Source of the DNA: Acidobacteriaceae bacterium
GTDB lineage: Bacteria; Acidobacteriota; Terriglobia; Terriglobales; Acidobacteriaceae
Direction: 5' to 3'
Length of the DNA stretch: 49,232 nucleotides
NCBI GenBank assembly: GCA_003140075.1
Contig: PLIO01000198.1
Location: forward strand, 1-49,232
Positions within the stretch are counted from its first letter, which is position 1. Every line of letters begins with the position of its first letter. Of this stretch, positions 23,194 through 31,657 are shown piece after piece. Under the pieces are notes generated by a model. That model had not been told where the DNA came from, searched no databases, and saw nothing but the letters and a program-made list of their open reading frames with translations. The translations under genes and the position numbers were made by a program.

Positions 23194-23694
23194 CTACTCC
23201 TTCCATTCGCTCTCAATCCGTGGCGCATGCTGCAAGGTTTGCATCACCACGCAATACTGCTCTGTTTTCGCCCGCAGCGCGCTCAACTGCTCCGCTGTTG
23301 CCTGCGGCGCGCGGACGTCGAAAGTAACTCGGATGTCGTGAAATCCGACCGGCGCGTCTTTCGACAGACCCAGCGTACCCTGCAGGTCCAGATCGCCCTC
23401 GACCCTGACGTTGATGGCTTCGGTAGGGATTCCCATGGCGGCAGCTACCATTTGGCAAGTGATCTGCGCACAGGCAGCCAGCGCACCCAGTAGCAAGTCT
23501 CCGGAACAAGCGCCCGTCCCTGCTCCGCCCACTCCTTTGTGAGCTTGAGCGTTATATATCGCCCGCCCCAGGTCGATCGAGCAGGAGATGGGCGCCTCGG
23601 TCTGCTTGCCGTGCGCCGTCAGAGTAATCCGGGAACTTGCCGGGTCTTGCCGGTACTGGTCTTTTAGCGGCCGCTGCACCGATCGAATATCCAT
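23194..23694 (-). CDS. OsmC/Ohr-family protein
   Basis: This 166-residue cytoplasmic protein has the OsmC fold signature: GACSGDLLLGALAACAQIT with Cys75 at the helix end, and Cys148 in KTEQYCVVMQTL. In characterised family members two such cysteines form the redox pair that reduces organic hydroperoxides, so a peroxidase role is likely. Some YhfA-like members lack known activity, so I stay at family level. The length is slightly above the usual 140 because of an N-terminal extension (MDIRSVQRPLKDQYRQDP), a feature of this subgroup. It converges on the FAD oxidoreductase gene, which would produce H2O2 if it uses oxygen; the pairing is suggestive only. Confidence 0.9.
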   Translation of the reverse strand: MDIRSVQRPLKDQYRQDPASSRITLTAHGKQTEAPISCSIDLGRAIYNAQAHKGVGGAGTGACSGDLLLGALAACAQITCQMVAAAMGIPTEAINVRVEGDLDLQGTLGLSKDAPVGFHDIRVTFDVRAPQATAEQLSALRAKTEQYCVVMQTLQHAPRIESEWKE

Positions 23695-23842
23695 GAACTG
23701 CCTCCGAAGTGTGAGTTATTATAAACGCACTCCGGGGTTTCGGGCCGCAGAGTCCATTGCGATCGGAAAGTCCAGAATTCAAAGTTCATAGCGCGGCGGC
23801 CAGTGATCAATTCTTGGCCGGTCGACCGCTGCGCCAGCGAGG

Positions 23843-26800
23843 TTGATGAACCTGCAGCTCATGCCAGATTCCGTGTCGTCCACCTTGTCGCCGGGCACGC
23901 GCTTTGGGAATTACGAGATCCTTCAGCAACTGGGCGCCGGGGGCATGGGCGAGGTATACCGCGCCAGAGACACCCGCCTCGACCGTGAAGTCGCCATTAA
24001 GACGCTTTCCGTGGAACGCCTTGCTCAACCGGAAGCCCTGGCACGTTTTGAAAAGGAAGCCCGTTCCGCCAGCGCGCTCAATCATCCCAACATCGTCACG
24101 ATTTATGAGCTGGGGCATGTGAACAGCACACGTTACATTGCCATGGAACTGGTGGACGGCGAGACGCTGCGACAGTCGCTCGCCTCTGGCCCGATTCCAT
24201 TTCGCAAATCGGTCGCCCTTGCGGCGCAGATTGCAGACGCTCTCGCCAAAGCGCACGAAATTGGTGTCGTTCACCGCGATTTGAAGCCGGAGAACCTGAT
24301 GGTTTCTGTCGACGGTACGGCCAAGGTGCTGGATTTCGGTCTGGCGAAACTGCGTAAGCTCGATCACGCCCAGAATTCGGATGCGACCACCACCATTACC
24401 GAGCATGGAACGGTGATGGGAACCGTGGGCTACATGTCGCCGGAGCAAGCGACCGGCGGCGAAGTCGATTTTCGTTCTGACCAGTTTTCCTTCGGATCGG
24501 TGCTCTACGAGATGGTCACCGGGCTTCCCGCGTTCCAGAAAAAGACTCATGCAGAAACGACGGCGGCAATCCTCCGCGATGAGCCCGAGCGCCTCGGCGC
24601 CAGAACGCTTCAGGCGCCCGCCCCTTTCATTTGGATCGTGGAGCGGTGCCTGGCCAAGGACCCGAAGCAGCGCTACGCCTCCACCCGCGATTTGGCTTGC
24701 GACCTCGCCGCGGTGCGCGACCGCCTCGCCGATACGCCTGCCCGCGAATCCGAGCCTCGCCCCAACAACCTGCCGCTCCAGCGCACTGCATTCATTGGGC
24801 GGGAACACGAAACGGCTGGTCTCCGTCAGCTCCTGAGCCGCGTGGACGTACAGCTTGTGACCCTCACCGGTCCGGGCGGCATCGGGAAGACGCGGCTCGC
24901 CTTGCAGGTAGCGGGTGAAGTCGCCGACCAGTTTCCAGGCGGTGTGTGCTTTGTCCCTCTGTCAGCGATTGGTGAAGGTGGTTTGATCGCTTCGACGATC
25001 GCGCAATCAGTGGGCGTGCGCGAAACCGGAAATAAGTCGCGGCAGGAAAGCTTGATAGAGTACGTGGGCGGCTTGAGCGAGCCGACGCTCCTCTTGCTCG
25101 ACAACTTCGAACACCTCGTCTCCGCAGCGCCGCTCGTGGCGCAACTGCTGACTACTGGCCCGAAACTCAAGGTCGTTGTCACGAGCCAGGCGCCGCTGCA
25201 TATCTATGGCGAACAGGAGTTTCCTGTGCCACCGCTTGCGCTACCCGACCCTAAGTCCATCCCGCCTCTCGACGTGCTTTCTGGTCTTCCGGCGATAAAG
25301 CTCTTTTTGGAACGCGCGCGGGCTGTGAAGCACGAATTCGCATTGACCAAGGAAAACGCCCCTGTGGTGGCGGCCATTTGCGCCCGCCTGGACGGTTTGC
25401 CCCTCGCTATTGAACTGGCCGCGGCCCGCATCAAACTGCTTTCGCCGCTAGCCATGCTGGCTCGTCTCGAAGGCCGTCTGAACCTGTTGACTGGCGGTGC
25501 TCGCGATCTGCCGAGCCGTCAACAAACTCTTCGCGGCACCATCGACTGGAGCTACGGGCTCCTCAATGCCGCAGAGCAAACTCTATTCCGCAGGCTCTCA
25601 GTATTTGCCGGTGGATGCACGCTGGAAGCCGTGGAAGCGGTGTGCGACACCAAGGGCGACCTGGGCCTCGACGTACTCGACGGCATGGCTTCGATGGTGG
25701 ACAAGAGCCTCGCGCAGCAGGTGGAGCAGGCGGATACAGAAACCCGGTTCCGCATGCTCTCGACCCTTCGGGAGTACGCTCTCGAACGCCTCGCCGAAAG
25801 CGACGATGAATCCGCAACACGTCGAGCCCATGCTGCTTATTATCTCGTGCTTGCCGAAGAGGGTGCCGAGGACATAGCCGCTCACCCCGAATGGCTCGAC
25901 CGTTTTGAAGTTGAGCACGACAACTTCCGCGGCGCGCTCGATTATCTGATCAAGACTGGGGATGCCGACTGGGGTCTTCGCATCGGAGCCGCCCTTTTCC
26001 GTTTCTGGGAAACGCGAGAACATCTTACGGAGGGCCGCGACGCCATTGCCAGGATCCTGGCGCTGGAAGGAGTCGCGGCTCGCCCGAAGCTTCACGCCCG
26101 CCTGCGGTTCGCTGCCGGAGTTCTGGCCAGCGAGCAGGGCGATTACGGCCCTGCTCAGCAGATGTTCGAAGATAGCCTCGAGACCTGTCTTGAGCTGAAC
26201 GACAATCGCGGCGTTGCCGTCGCACTGAACGCGTTGGCCGTCATTACTCGTGATCGTGGCGAAATCGCCGCCGCATCCGCACTCTTCGAGCGCTGCGTCG
26301 CGATATGGAAAGACCTGGGCGATTCCACTGACTTCGCCCGAGCCCTCAGCAATCTCGCCAGCGTGATGAAGTTGCTGGGCGAATATGAGCGTGCATTCTC
26401 TCTTTACGAGGAGTGTCTAACGATCTTCCGTCAGGTTGGGGATGTCGCCGGTGCCGCCTGGACGTTGAACTACCAGGGCGACGTCGCGCGGGAAAAAGCG
26501 GACTTCGTGGCCGCTCGTTCATTTTGCGAACAGAGTCTGTCGGAGTTTCGCCGGCTGCGTGACCGCTGGGGAATTGCGAGCACCCTCTCTGATTTGGCAA
26601 GTCTAAGCTGCGATCAGGGTAACAACTCCGAGGCTCGTCGCCTTTACGGCGAAAGCATCAAAGTGTTTCAAGAGTTGGGTCACAAACGCGGCATCGCGAG
26701 GGCGCTAGAATGTCTCGCCGTAAGCGCTGCGGCGCAATCGAACGCCGAATTATCGCTACACTTGGCAGGAGCCGCCGCCGCGCTTCGGCAAAGATTGGGC

Positions 26801-26983
26801 GCTCCGCTCACGCCCGCAGGGCAACCCAGGCTTGAGAAGGCCCTGGAATTTGCGCGCCGAACGCTCGGCAATGCTGCAGGAACGGCGTGGATGGAAGGTT
26901 GGGCCATGCCGATTGAGCAAGCCGTCCACCAGGCGCTTGACTGCGACACGGAATCAGGTCCTCGGACTCGAAACTCTGCTTAA
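23843..26983 (+). CDS. PknK-like Ser/Thr kinase fused to an NTPase and TPR repeats
   Basis: This 1046-residue cytoplasmic protein joins three modules. A complete Hanks-type kinase (about 24-290) has GAGGMG, Lys53 in VAIK, HRDLKPEN at 144-151 and DFG at 164-166. An AfsR/NB-ARC-like STAND NTPase (about 315-620) has the P-loop GPGGIGKT at 343-350, the Walker-B-like LLLLDNFEHL and GLPLAIELAA. A C-terminal TPR array follows (about 690-1000). There is no membrane span or DNA-binding domain. The layout parallels mycobacterial PknK, a regulator that senses through its ATPase/TPR part. I start at the ATG at 23843; the next Met (residue 7) is an alternative. The output target is unknown and no partner gene is adjacent. 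Confidence 0.93.
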   Translation: MMNLQLMPDSVSSTLSPGTRFGNYEILQQLGAGGMGEVYRARDTRLDREVAIKTLSVERLAQPEALARFEKEARSASALNHPNIVTIYELGHVNSTRYIAMELVDGETLRQSLASGPIPFRKSVALAAQIADALAKAHEIGVVHRDLKPENLMVSVDGTAKVLDFGLAKLRKLDHAQNSDATTTITEHGTVMGTVGYMSPEQATGGEVDFRSDQFSFGSVLYEMVTGLPAFQKKTHAETTAAILRDEPERLGARTLQAPAPFIWIVERCLAKDPKQRYASTRDLACDLAAVRDRLADTPARESEPRPNNLPLQRTAFIGREHETAGLRQLLSRVDVQLVTLTGPGGIGKTRLALQVAGEVADQFPGGVCFVPLSAIGEGGLIASTIAQSVGVRETGNKSRQESLIEYVGGLSEPTLLLLDNFEHLVSAAPLVAQLLTTGPKLKVVVTSQAPLHIYGEQEFPVPPLALPDPKSIPPLDVLSGLPAIKLFLERARAVKHEFALTKENAPVVAAICARLDGLPLAIELAAARIKLLSPLAMLARLEGRLNLLTGGARDLPSRQQTLRGTIDWSYGLLNAAEQTLFRRLSVFAGGCTLEAVEAVCDTKGDLGLDVLDGMASMVDKSLAQQVEQADTETRFRMLSTLREYALERLAESDDESATRRAHAAYYLVLAEEGAEDIAAHPEWLDRFEVEHDNFRGALDYLIKTGDADWGLRIGAALFRFWETREHLTEGRDAIARILALEGVAARPKLHARLRFAAGVLASEQGDYGPAQQMFEDSLETCLELNDNRGVAVALNALAVITRDRGEIAAASALFERCVAIWKDLGDSTDFARALSNLASVMKLLGEYERAFSLYEECLTIFRQVGDVAGAAWTLNYQGDVAREKADFVAARSFCEQSLSEFRRLRDRWGIASTLSDLASLSCDQGNNSEARRLYGESIKVFQELGHKRGIARALECLAVSAAAQSNAELSLHLAGAAAALRQRLGAPLTPAGQPRLEKALEFARRTLGNAAGTAWMEGWAMPIEQAVHQALDCDTESGPRTRNSA

Positions 26984-26984
26984 G

Positions 26985-27257
26985 TCAATTTGCAGTGCTG
27001 GGATCGATCAGGCGCCGCACTGCTGAGATGCGATTCGCCGGAAAACCTCCGCGGCGTGCGTGTTCGCGAACCGTTTCCTCGTCCGGCGCCAGGTACACAC
27101 AATAGACTTTATCGCCGGTGACGTAGGAGTGGAGCCATTTGATCTCCGGTCCCATATTCTTCAACACGCCTACCGACTTTTTGGCCACTGCTTGCAGTTC
27201 CGCATCAGACAAATTGCCTGCGCCAGGGATTTCCCGCTCGATTACATATTGGGGCAT
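26985..27257 (-). CDS. DUF4242 small protein (SCO4226-like)
   Basis: I start at the ATG at 27257 (MPQYVIEREIPGAG), preceded by GGTGAGG, which gives 90 residues; the open frame begins 17 residues earlier with unlikely sequence. The protein matches the DUF4242 pattern: a first strand YVIEREIPGAG, LSDAELQAVAKKSV, WLHSYVTGDKVYCVYLAPDEE and REHARRGGFPANRI. The Streptomyces member SCO4226 binds nickel; whether this one does is not known. The gene ends one base from the stop of the convergent kinase gene, with no terminator between. Confidence 0.88.
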   Translation of the reverse strand: MPQYVIEREIPGAGNLSDAELQAVAKKSVGVLKNMGPEIKWLHSYVTGDKVYCVYLAPDEETVREHARRGGFPANRISAVRRLIDPSTAN

Positions 27258-27709
27258 GGCTACCTCACCGAACAGTGATGGTAGCAGATTTTTCACGCGA
27301 AAGTGCATCCCCTGCAGGTGCGCCCTTTTATTGACTCTACGTTGCGACCTGTTCCGAAACTTACATGAGAAGCGATCTCTGAATGGTCAGATTTTCGCAA
27401 TTTGCGAAAAAGCGCGGAGCCGTCGCGGAAAACTATCCAGATTGCGAGACATTCGGTCTTGTTATAACAGCGGTTGCGACGCCGCCCAAGACAAAGTCCG
27501 GACCTACAAATATCTTCCTATTGTCAGCCTGAATGACTGGTTGCGCCGTGATGGTCGGCTGACGCTGTGAATCGGGCAGAAGCTTGCTTTTTCCCGGCCA
27601 CAAGCTTCCCCGAAGCCGACTTCTGGACCGCGTTGACGCGAACAGGCCCATAACTTCAGAGTCGCCCGTCACTCGGGAGAAACGACGCGCCACTTGTCTT
27701 CTCTATTGA
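27258..27709. other. Gene-free interval containing one palindromic-repeat arm
   Basis: No gene is accepted here. The + frame that crosses it (27139-27570) is partly antisense to the DUF4242 gene and has poor composition. The interval carries one copy of the interspersed repeat at 27613-27659. Confidence 0.5.
27613..27659 (+). repeat. Interspersed palindromic repeat, locus 1 (one arm)
   Basis: AAGCCGACTTCTGG (27613-27626) is followed after about 20 unrelated bases by CCCATAACTTCAG. The fullest copy (39577-39605) has the two halves adjacent as AAGCCGACTTCTGGCCCGAA then TAACTTCCG. Confidence 0.65.
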
Positions 27710-29239
27710 TTACGGGGTCACATCCAGTCCATAAGATGGGTGGCTGAAGGTTCCGCCGATCTTGATGGGCACGATCTCTCCAGCATTTTTCTTCTTGAAG
27801 AATGGCTCCACAGATTTAAGCAAAACTGATTTCACTCCCTTCGATCCCCTGGAGAGCTTGTTATCGACTTGCAAGGTTCCGTGAAGGTTAACCCGCTCCG
27901 TCAGCAGGCCGAATGTGCCATGCACATGAGCAAGCGCTCCCGGAACGCTGAACGAGAGGTCTGAGAACGTCGCGACCGCGTGGTTCATTACGACATGTCC
28001 CTTCAGATTTTCAACGACGCTCGCCGGATCGTCGTTCTTTTTCTCGCCCTGAGCCAACTGACTGAGATTGTCAACCTTTTCCTGCGTTGTCGAGCGGACG
28101 AAACTCGCCGCATCGATTCCAAAATCTCCCTGCAGGTTCACCCTTTCAATGAAGCTTCGCTTCCCAGGGGGAACCAGGACTTGCGCTTTGAAGTTCATCG
28201 CTCCGGTAAAAGCAGGAGGATCCGCCTTCGAGAGGAGGCGTAACCAGTCCTGTATCCGGCCCTGTAGTTCCGTCGCGCCCAGCGAAATGGTCTTACCTTC
28301 AGAGGCCGCCTTCTTTGCCACTTCGACTTCCGATACGAGTGACGTCTGCTCAAATTGCGCCTGCACTGACGATAGAGAGACGGCTCCATCGAGCCCGTTC
28401 ACAATGCCATGGAATTGCGTTTTCAGGTGTACCGCATGATCGCTTCTGGTAATTTTGAAATCGCGCGCGTCGGTACTGCCTTCGACCTCGATGTGTTCGA
28501 GCACACCATTGAATTTGCCGGTGGAGGCTAGCGTTCCCCCAATGCCTGAAAATCCGCCCAGGTCCGCGCGTTGAAAGTCATAGGAGCCGGAGAGACGGGT
28601 TTGACCCACGTCCTGCGGCTGCAAGGGGCCAAATTGCCCTTCCGTGCGAATTTCTCCTGGAGGCTTCGCATTCAGCAGCGCGGCGTGGAACGACATGGGC
28701 CGGTCATCGGCTACGGAGTTCAGCGTCAATTTGTGAATTTCGAACTTGAGGGGCTCTCTTCCGGATTGGCTGGAAGCAAACTCCACGACGGCACCGTCCG
28801 CAGTGACCTGGTCGATAATCAACGCGGACTGCTTCGGGCTGCCGAGTGGCGCTGCGTTCCCGATACGTTCACTGCCGGATGACACGAACATGCGCAAACC
28901 TTCGATCCTGACACGTCGAACACGTTTAGGAGTCCTGAAAAACTCCCAGTAAGCGCCCTGGATTGTGAGCTTTTCGATGGTGGCGATCGGCGGGTCGCCT
29001 TGATCGCTGTTGCGGCGGAAAGTCACTCCTTCGGCAACGCACCCGGGCGGGAAATATGTCCCGTGAAACACTTTCACTTCGACCGTGCTGGAGAACTTTT
29101 CCTGCAGCGCCCTGACGACGATGTCACGCGTGAACGGCCAGCGGCTTAGCAGCAACACAACTGCGCCGGCGATCACAGCCAGGGCCAACAACGCGCCAAT
29201 CTTGATCCAGCGGGACGATACCTTGGACTTTTTTTTCAA
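27710..29239 (-). CDS. AsmA-like envelope protein
   Basis: This 509-residue protein has one N-terminal signal-anchor span (about 11-32, KIGALLALAVIAGAVVLLLS) and a long periplasmic beta-rich domain. Recurring elements such as VRIEGLRMFV, VEGSTDARDFKI and a C-terminal IGGTFSHPSYGLDVTP resemble the AsmA/DUF748 group, related to the bridge-like lipid-transport fold. Members affect outer-membrane lipid assembly. The start is a TTG (29239) supported by GAGGAAG a few bases upstream. It is shorter than classical AsmA (about 600). The intergenic DNA on both sides contains palindromic-repeat arms and, upstream, an integrase wreck. Confidence 0.85.
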   Translation of the reverse strand: MKKKSKVSSRWIKIGALLALAVIAGAVVLLLSRWPFTRDIVVRALQEKFSSTVEVKVFHGTYFPPGCVAEGVTFRRNSDQGDPPIATIEKLTIQGAYWEFFRTPKRVRRVRIEGLRMFVSSGSERIGNAAPLGSPKQSALIIDQVTADGAVVEFASSQSGREPLKFEIHKLTLNSVADDRPMSFHAALLNAKPPGEIRTEGQFGPLQPQDVGQTRLSGSYDFQRADLGGFSGIGGTLASTGKFNGVLEHIEVEGSTDARDFKITRSDHAVHLKTQFHGIVNGLDGAVSLSSVQAQFEQTSLVSEVEVAKKAASEGKTISLGATELQGRIQDWLRLLSKADPPAFTGAMNFKAQVLVPPGKRSFIERVNLQGDFGIDAASFVRSTTQEKVDNLSQLAQGEKKNDDPASVVENLKGHVVMNHAVATFSDLSFSVPGALAHVHGTFGLLTERVNLHGTLQVDNKLSRGSKGVKSVLLKSVEPFFKKKNAGEIVPIKIGGTFSHPSYGLDVTP

Positions 29240-29692
29240 GACTTCCTCTTTAATTCATTGAAAATGGATAGAAACCGTTCAATCAGGAACTCTAAATGGC
29301 CTCTACGAATCAGCGAAGGTTCCCCTTTTGAAGGCCTGACTATCAAGGGAGTCTAACCAGACGAGGCTGAAGAATCTGTTCACAAAGGAACGCTTCAGTC
29401 ACAGCCTGCCTCGACCTGGCGAGCGACGAAGGAACGACGGGAAGAGCTCTGTTCGGATGGACGCGCATTCTCTCTCGATAGGCCACATAAGCCATCGATC
29501 TGGATCGGTTGGCGACCGTCAACACGATTCCGGGCGGATTGTCAGCATAACCGGAAGCTCCCCAGAAACGGGCTTCGAGACCATAAGTCTCCAACTGAAC
29601 GACCATACTGACCTCGCGGCGTAGGAGGAAGACATCAAGACGCTCCAAACCTAAAACAATACTTCGGCTTCCCGACTTAGAGCAGTCGAAGA
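29240..29692. other. Gene-free interval with one palindromic-repeat arm
   Basis: A 119-codon frame on the minus strand (29343-29702) has no ribosome-binding site, overlaps the repeat arm at 29551-29576 and the integrase start, and is not recognisable. I reject it as a gene. Otherwise nothing is seen apart from the AsmA-like gene's promoter side. Confidence 0.5.
29551..29576 (-). repeat. Interspersed palindromic repeat, locus 2 (one arm)
   Basis: CCGGAAGCTCCCCAGAAACG plus GGCTTC matches the left arms at 39537-39560 and 41478-41492 (shared CAGAAACGGGCTTC) and is the approximate complement of the right-arm type. Confidence 0.7.
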
Positions 29693-30444
29693 ATGCAGTC
29701 ATTCACTCTCTCGCAGCGGCCAGTTCGCAAGAATCCTACGGTCATGCCATCGATGAATTGATCGGTTGGTACTGCACCGAACCGCGTTTGGCTTTCAACC
29801 GGTCTGTCGTTCTTCGCTATCGATTCTTTCTCGAACAGAAGAACCTCGCCTCTTCCACCATCAACGTGCGTTTAGCCGCCGTGAGGCGGCTCGCTTGTGA
29901 AGCATCCGATACTGGTCTTCTGAGCCCCGATCTGGCCCCCGGAATCTGGCGTGTCAAAGGAGCGAAGCGGTTGGGTGTTCACGTCGGCAACTGGTTGACT
30001 GTCGATCAGTCTAGGACTCTACTAGGTGAACCGTCAGACAGCCTCAGAGGGAAACGTGATCGCGCGATTCTGGCGCTCATCATCGGATGCGGACTGCGAC
30101 GGGCCGAACTGGTTGGACTGGGAACAGAAGATTTCCAGGTCCGCGAGGAGCATCGGGTGATCGCTGACTTGATTGGCAAAGGAAAACACATTCGTACCGT
30201 TCCCATTCCTACGTGGACGAAACGCGCCGTCGACGAATGGATGAGAGCGGCTGGAATAAACAACGGCGCAATCTTCCGCCGAGTGAGTCGACTCGATAGG
30301 ATCTGGGGCGCAGCAAGCAAGAACTGAATCTGCTCAAGTTCGCCGCCCGGACACGCATCGGTTCAGACAACTGAGCGCTACCTCGGCTGCAAGCAGAAAC
30401 TCAGGCAAGCGGTAAACGACCATCTCGGACTGGAAGACACCTGA
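29693..30444 (+). pseudogene. Tyrosine recombinase (XerD-like) with frameshifts and an internal deletion
   Basis: An ATG at 29693 begins MQSFTLSQRPV. The frame must shift near 29725 to continue as SYGHAIDELIGWYCTEPRLA. A normal SAM-like domain and the start of the catalytic domain follow, with the first catalytic Arg in GCGLRRAEL and the catalytic Lys region (GKGKHIRTVPIP). After RLDRIWG (about 30305) the sequence jumps, with loss of the HxxR region, to a QELNLLKF-like stretch and then, in another frame, GHASVQTTERYLGCKQKL with the nucleophile Tyr, ending at the TGA at 30442-30444. Roughly 50-60 residues are missing compared with relatives of this layout. The longest single frame (29758-30327) is therefore only a fragment, and the gene is dead. 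Confidence 0.85.
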
Positions 30445-30462
30445 GTTGTGGTCACGCTCTAG

Positions 30463-30493
30463 AAGCCGACTTCTGGCTCGGAATAAACTTCCG
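30463..30493 (+). repeat. Interspersed palindromic repeat, locus 3 (one arm)
   Basis: AAGCCGACTTCTGGCTCGGA then ATAAACTTCCG closely matches the right arm at 39577-39605. A further partial piece (AAGCCGACTTCC) occurs at about 30535-30546. It lies just after the integrase pseudogene. Confidence 0.75.
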
Positions 30494-30650
30494 ATTTGAA
30501 CGTGGCCCATCCGCAATTGCTAGCAAATCTTCCGACAAGCCGACTTCCCATTGCTAATCTCGTTATGGCGAAGCCGGATTACTTTCGGATCACCGATTCG
30601 AGAGGCATCGGCTGAAAGATCTGCAGACCAAGCCCCTCTCCGCGACTTAC

Positions 30651-31304
30651 TCACGAAATATTCACCAGTCTCTTGCGGATCGCGTATACCACGAGTTCGG
30701 CGGTCTTATGAATGCCGAGTTCGCGCATTATATTGGCACGGTGCACGCCCACCGTATTTTCGCTAAGAGTGAGGTTGACGGCGATTTCTTTGTTCGACTT
30801 TCCGTGTACGATCAGCTGCAGAATTTCAAGTTCTCGCGGACTCAGTGCGCAGTCTCGCCCGCTGCTTGGACCAGGCTCGGACAATTGCGAATCAAGCACA
30901 AATTCGCCGGAGGCTACTCGGTCGATTGCCGAACCCAGATCCAAGTTCACAGCATTCTTCAGAAGGTATCCGCGAACTCCAGCCTCGATCGCCTGGCGCA
31001 CCCAACTATCTTCGGAATGCATACTTAACATCAAGATCGCGATTTCAGGACGAACCTGCAGAATCTGTCTCGTCGCCAGCAAACCATTCATCTTGGGCAT
31101 TGCGAAGTCCATCAAGACGACTTTCGGTTCAAGATCGCAAGCCATTTGGACTGCCTCAACACCGTCGCTTGCTTCTCCAACAACAGTGATGTGGGCTTCA
31201 TCCTCCAGGATGCGCCGAAACCCGCGCCGAACCAGGGCGTGATCGTCGACCAGTAAAACCGTAGTCTTCCTGACATGCGACGTCGGACTTCTTTCAGCCT
31301 TCAT
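30651..31304 (-). CDS. NarL/FixJ-type response regulator, orphan
   Basis: I start at the ATG at 31304 (MKAERSPTSHVRKTTVLLVD), giving 217 residues; the frame extends 44 codons upstream with unlikely sequence. The receiver domain (about 14-130) has the acidic pair DD at 20-21, phospho-acceptor Asp66 in VLMDFAMP and Lys116 in YLLKNAV. The output is a LuxR-type helix-turn-helix (about 150-210, LSPRELEILQLIVHGKSNKE). All residues needed for phosphorylation are present. No histidine kinase is adjacent, so its partner is elsewhere. It is divergent from the duplicated FG-GAP/SCO module and shares the intergenic region with it, so it is a candidate regulator of that module. Confidence 0.92.
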   Translation of the reverse strand: MKAERSPTSHVRKTTVLLVDDHALVRRGFRRILEDEAHITVVGEASDGVEAVQMACDLEPKVVLMDFAMPKMNGLLATRQILQVRPEIAILMLSMHSEDSWVRQAIEAGVRGYLLKNAVNLDLGSAIDRVASGEFVLDSQLSEPGPSSGRDCALSPRELEILQLIVHGKSNKEIAVNLTLSENTVGVHRANIMRELGIHKTAELVVYAIRKRLVNIS

Positions 31305-31657
31305 ACGACCCGGCCCAGTCGGTGTAGAGTCCGAATCAATCCCATCTCCAAGAAAAGAGCGCTCAAAGCGAACAGTGCAGGGCTCACCGTTCCGGTGATT
31401 AATGAGAGCGCAGTCCGTGTAACTGCTCGCCCTCACACCAAGTGAGACAGAAGTTAAGGGCTTCGGTACACCGAGAACAATACTGGATAAGCATTAGAGG
31501 TTCCGGTGACGTGCACCGTCTGCGCGGCAGAGCTGAGAATTCCGAACTCAAATCCCGAACAAAGTTTCGTTAACGGTTTTCTATTAATGGCTTCCGGTTA
31601 ACGCCTCTGCAGTATGGTGCATATCTTTCAGCGATCGTAAAATTCGACCACTCTTTC
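31305..31657. promoter_or_regulatory. Divergent intergenic region with an operator-like inverted repeat
   Basis: This 353-base region separates the response regulator from the FG-GAP/SCO module. At 31568-31576 CGTTAACGG and at 31594-31603 CCGGTTAACG form an inverted repeat (one base difference) whose centre lies about 70 bases before the module's first codon. Symmetric GTTAAC half-sites suggest a dimeric regulator binding site. No -35/-10 pair is obvious. Confidence 0.4.

Noticed and set aside
29343..29702. 119-codon minus-strand frame upstream of the recombinase pseudogene
   Set aside because: It covers a palindromic-repeat arm and the recombinase start, has no ribosome-binding site and no family.
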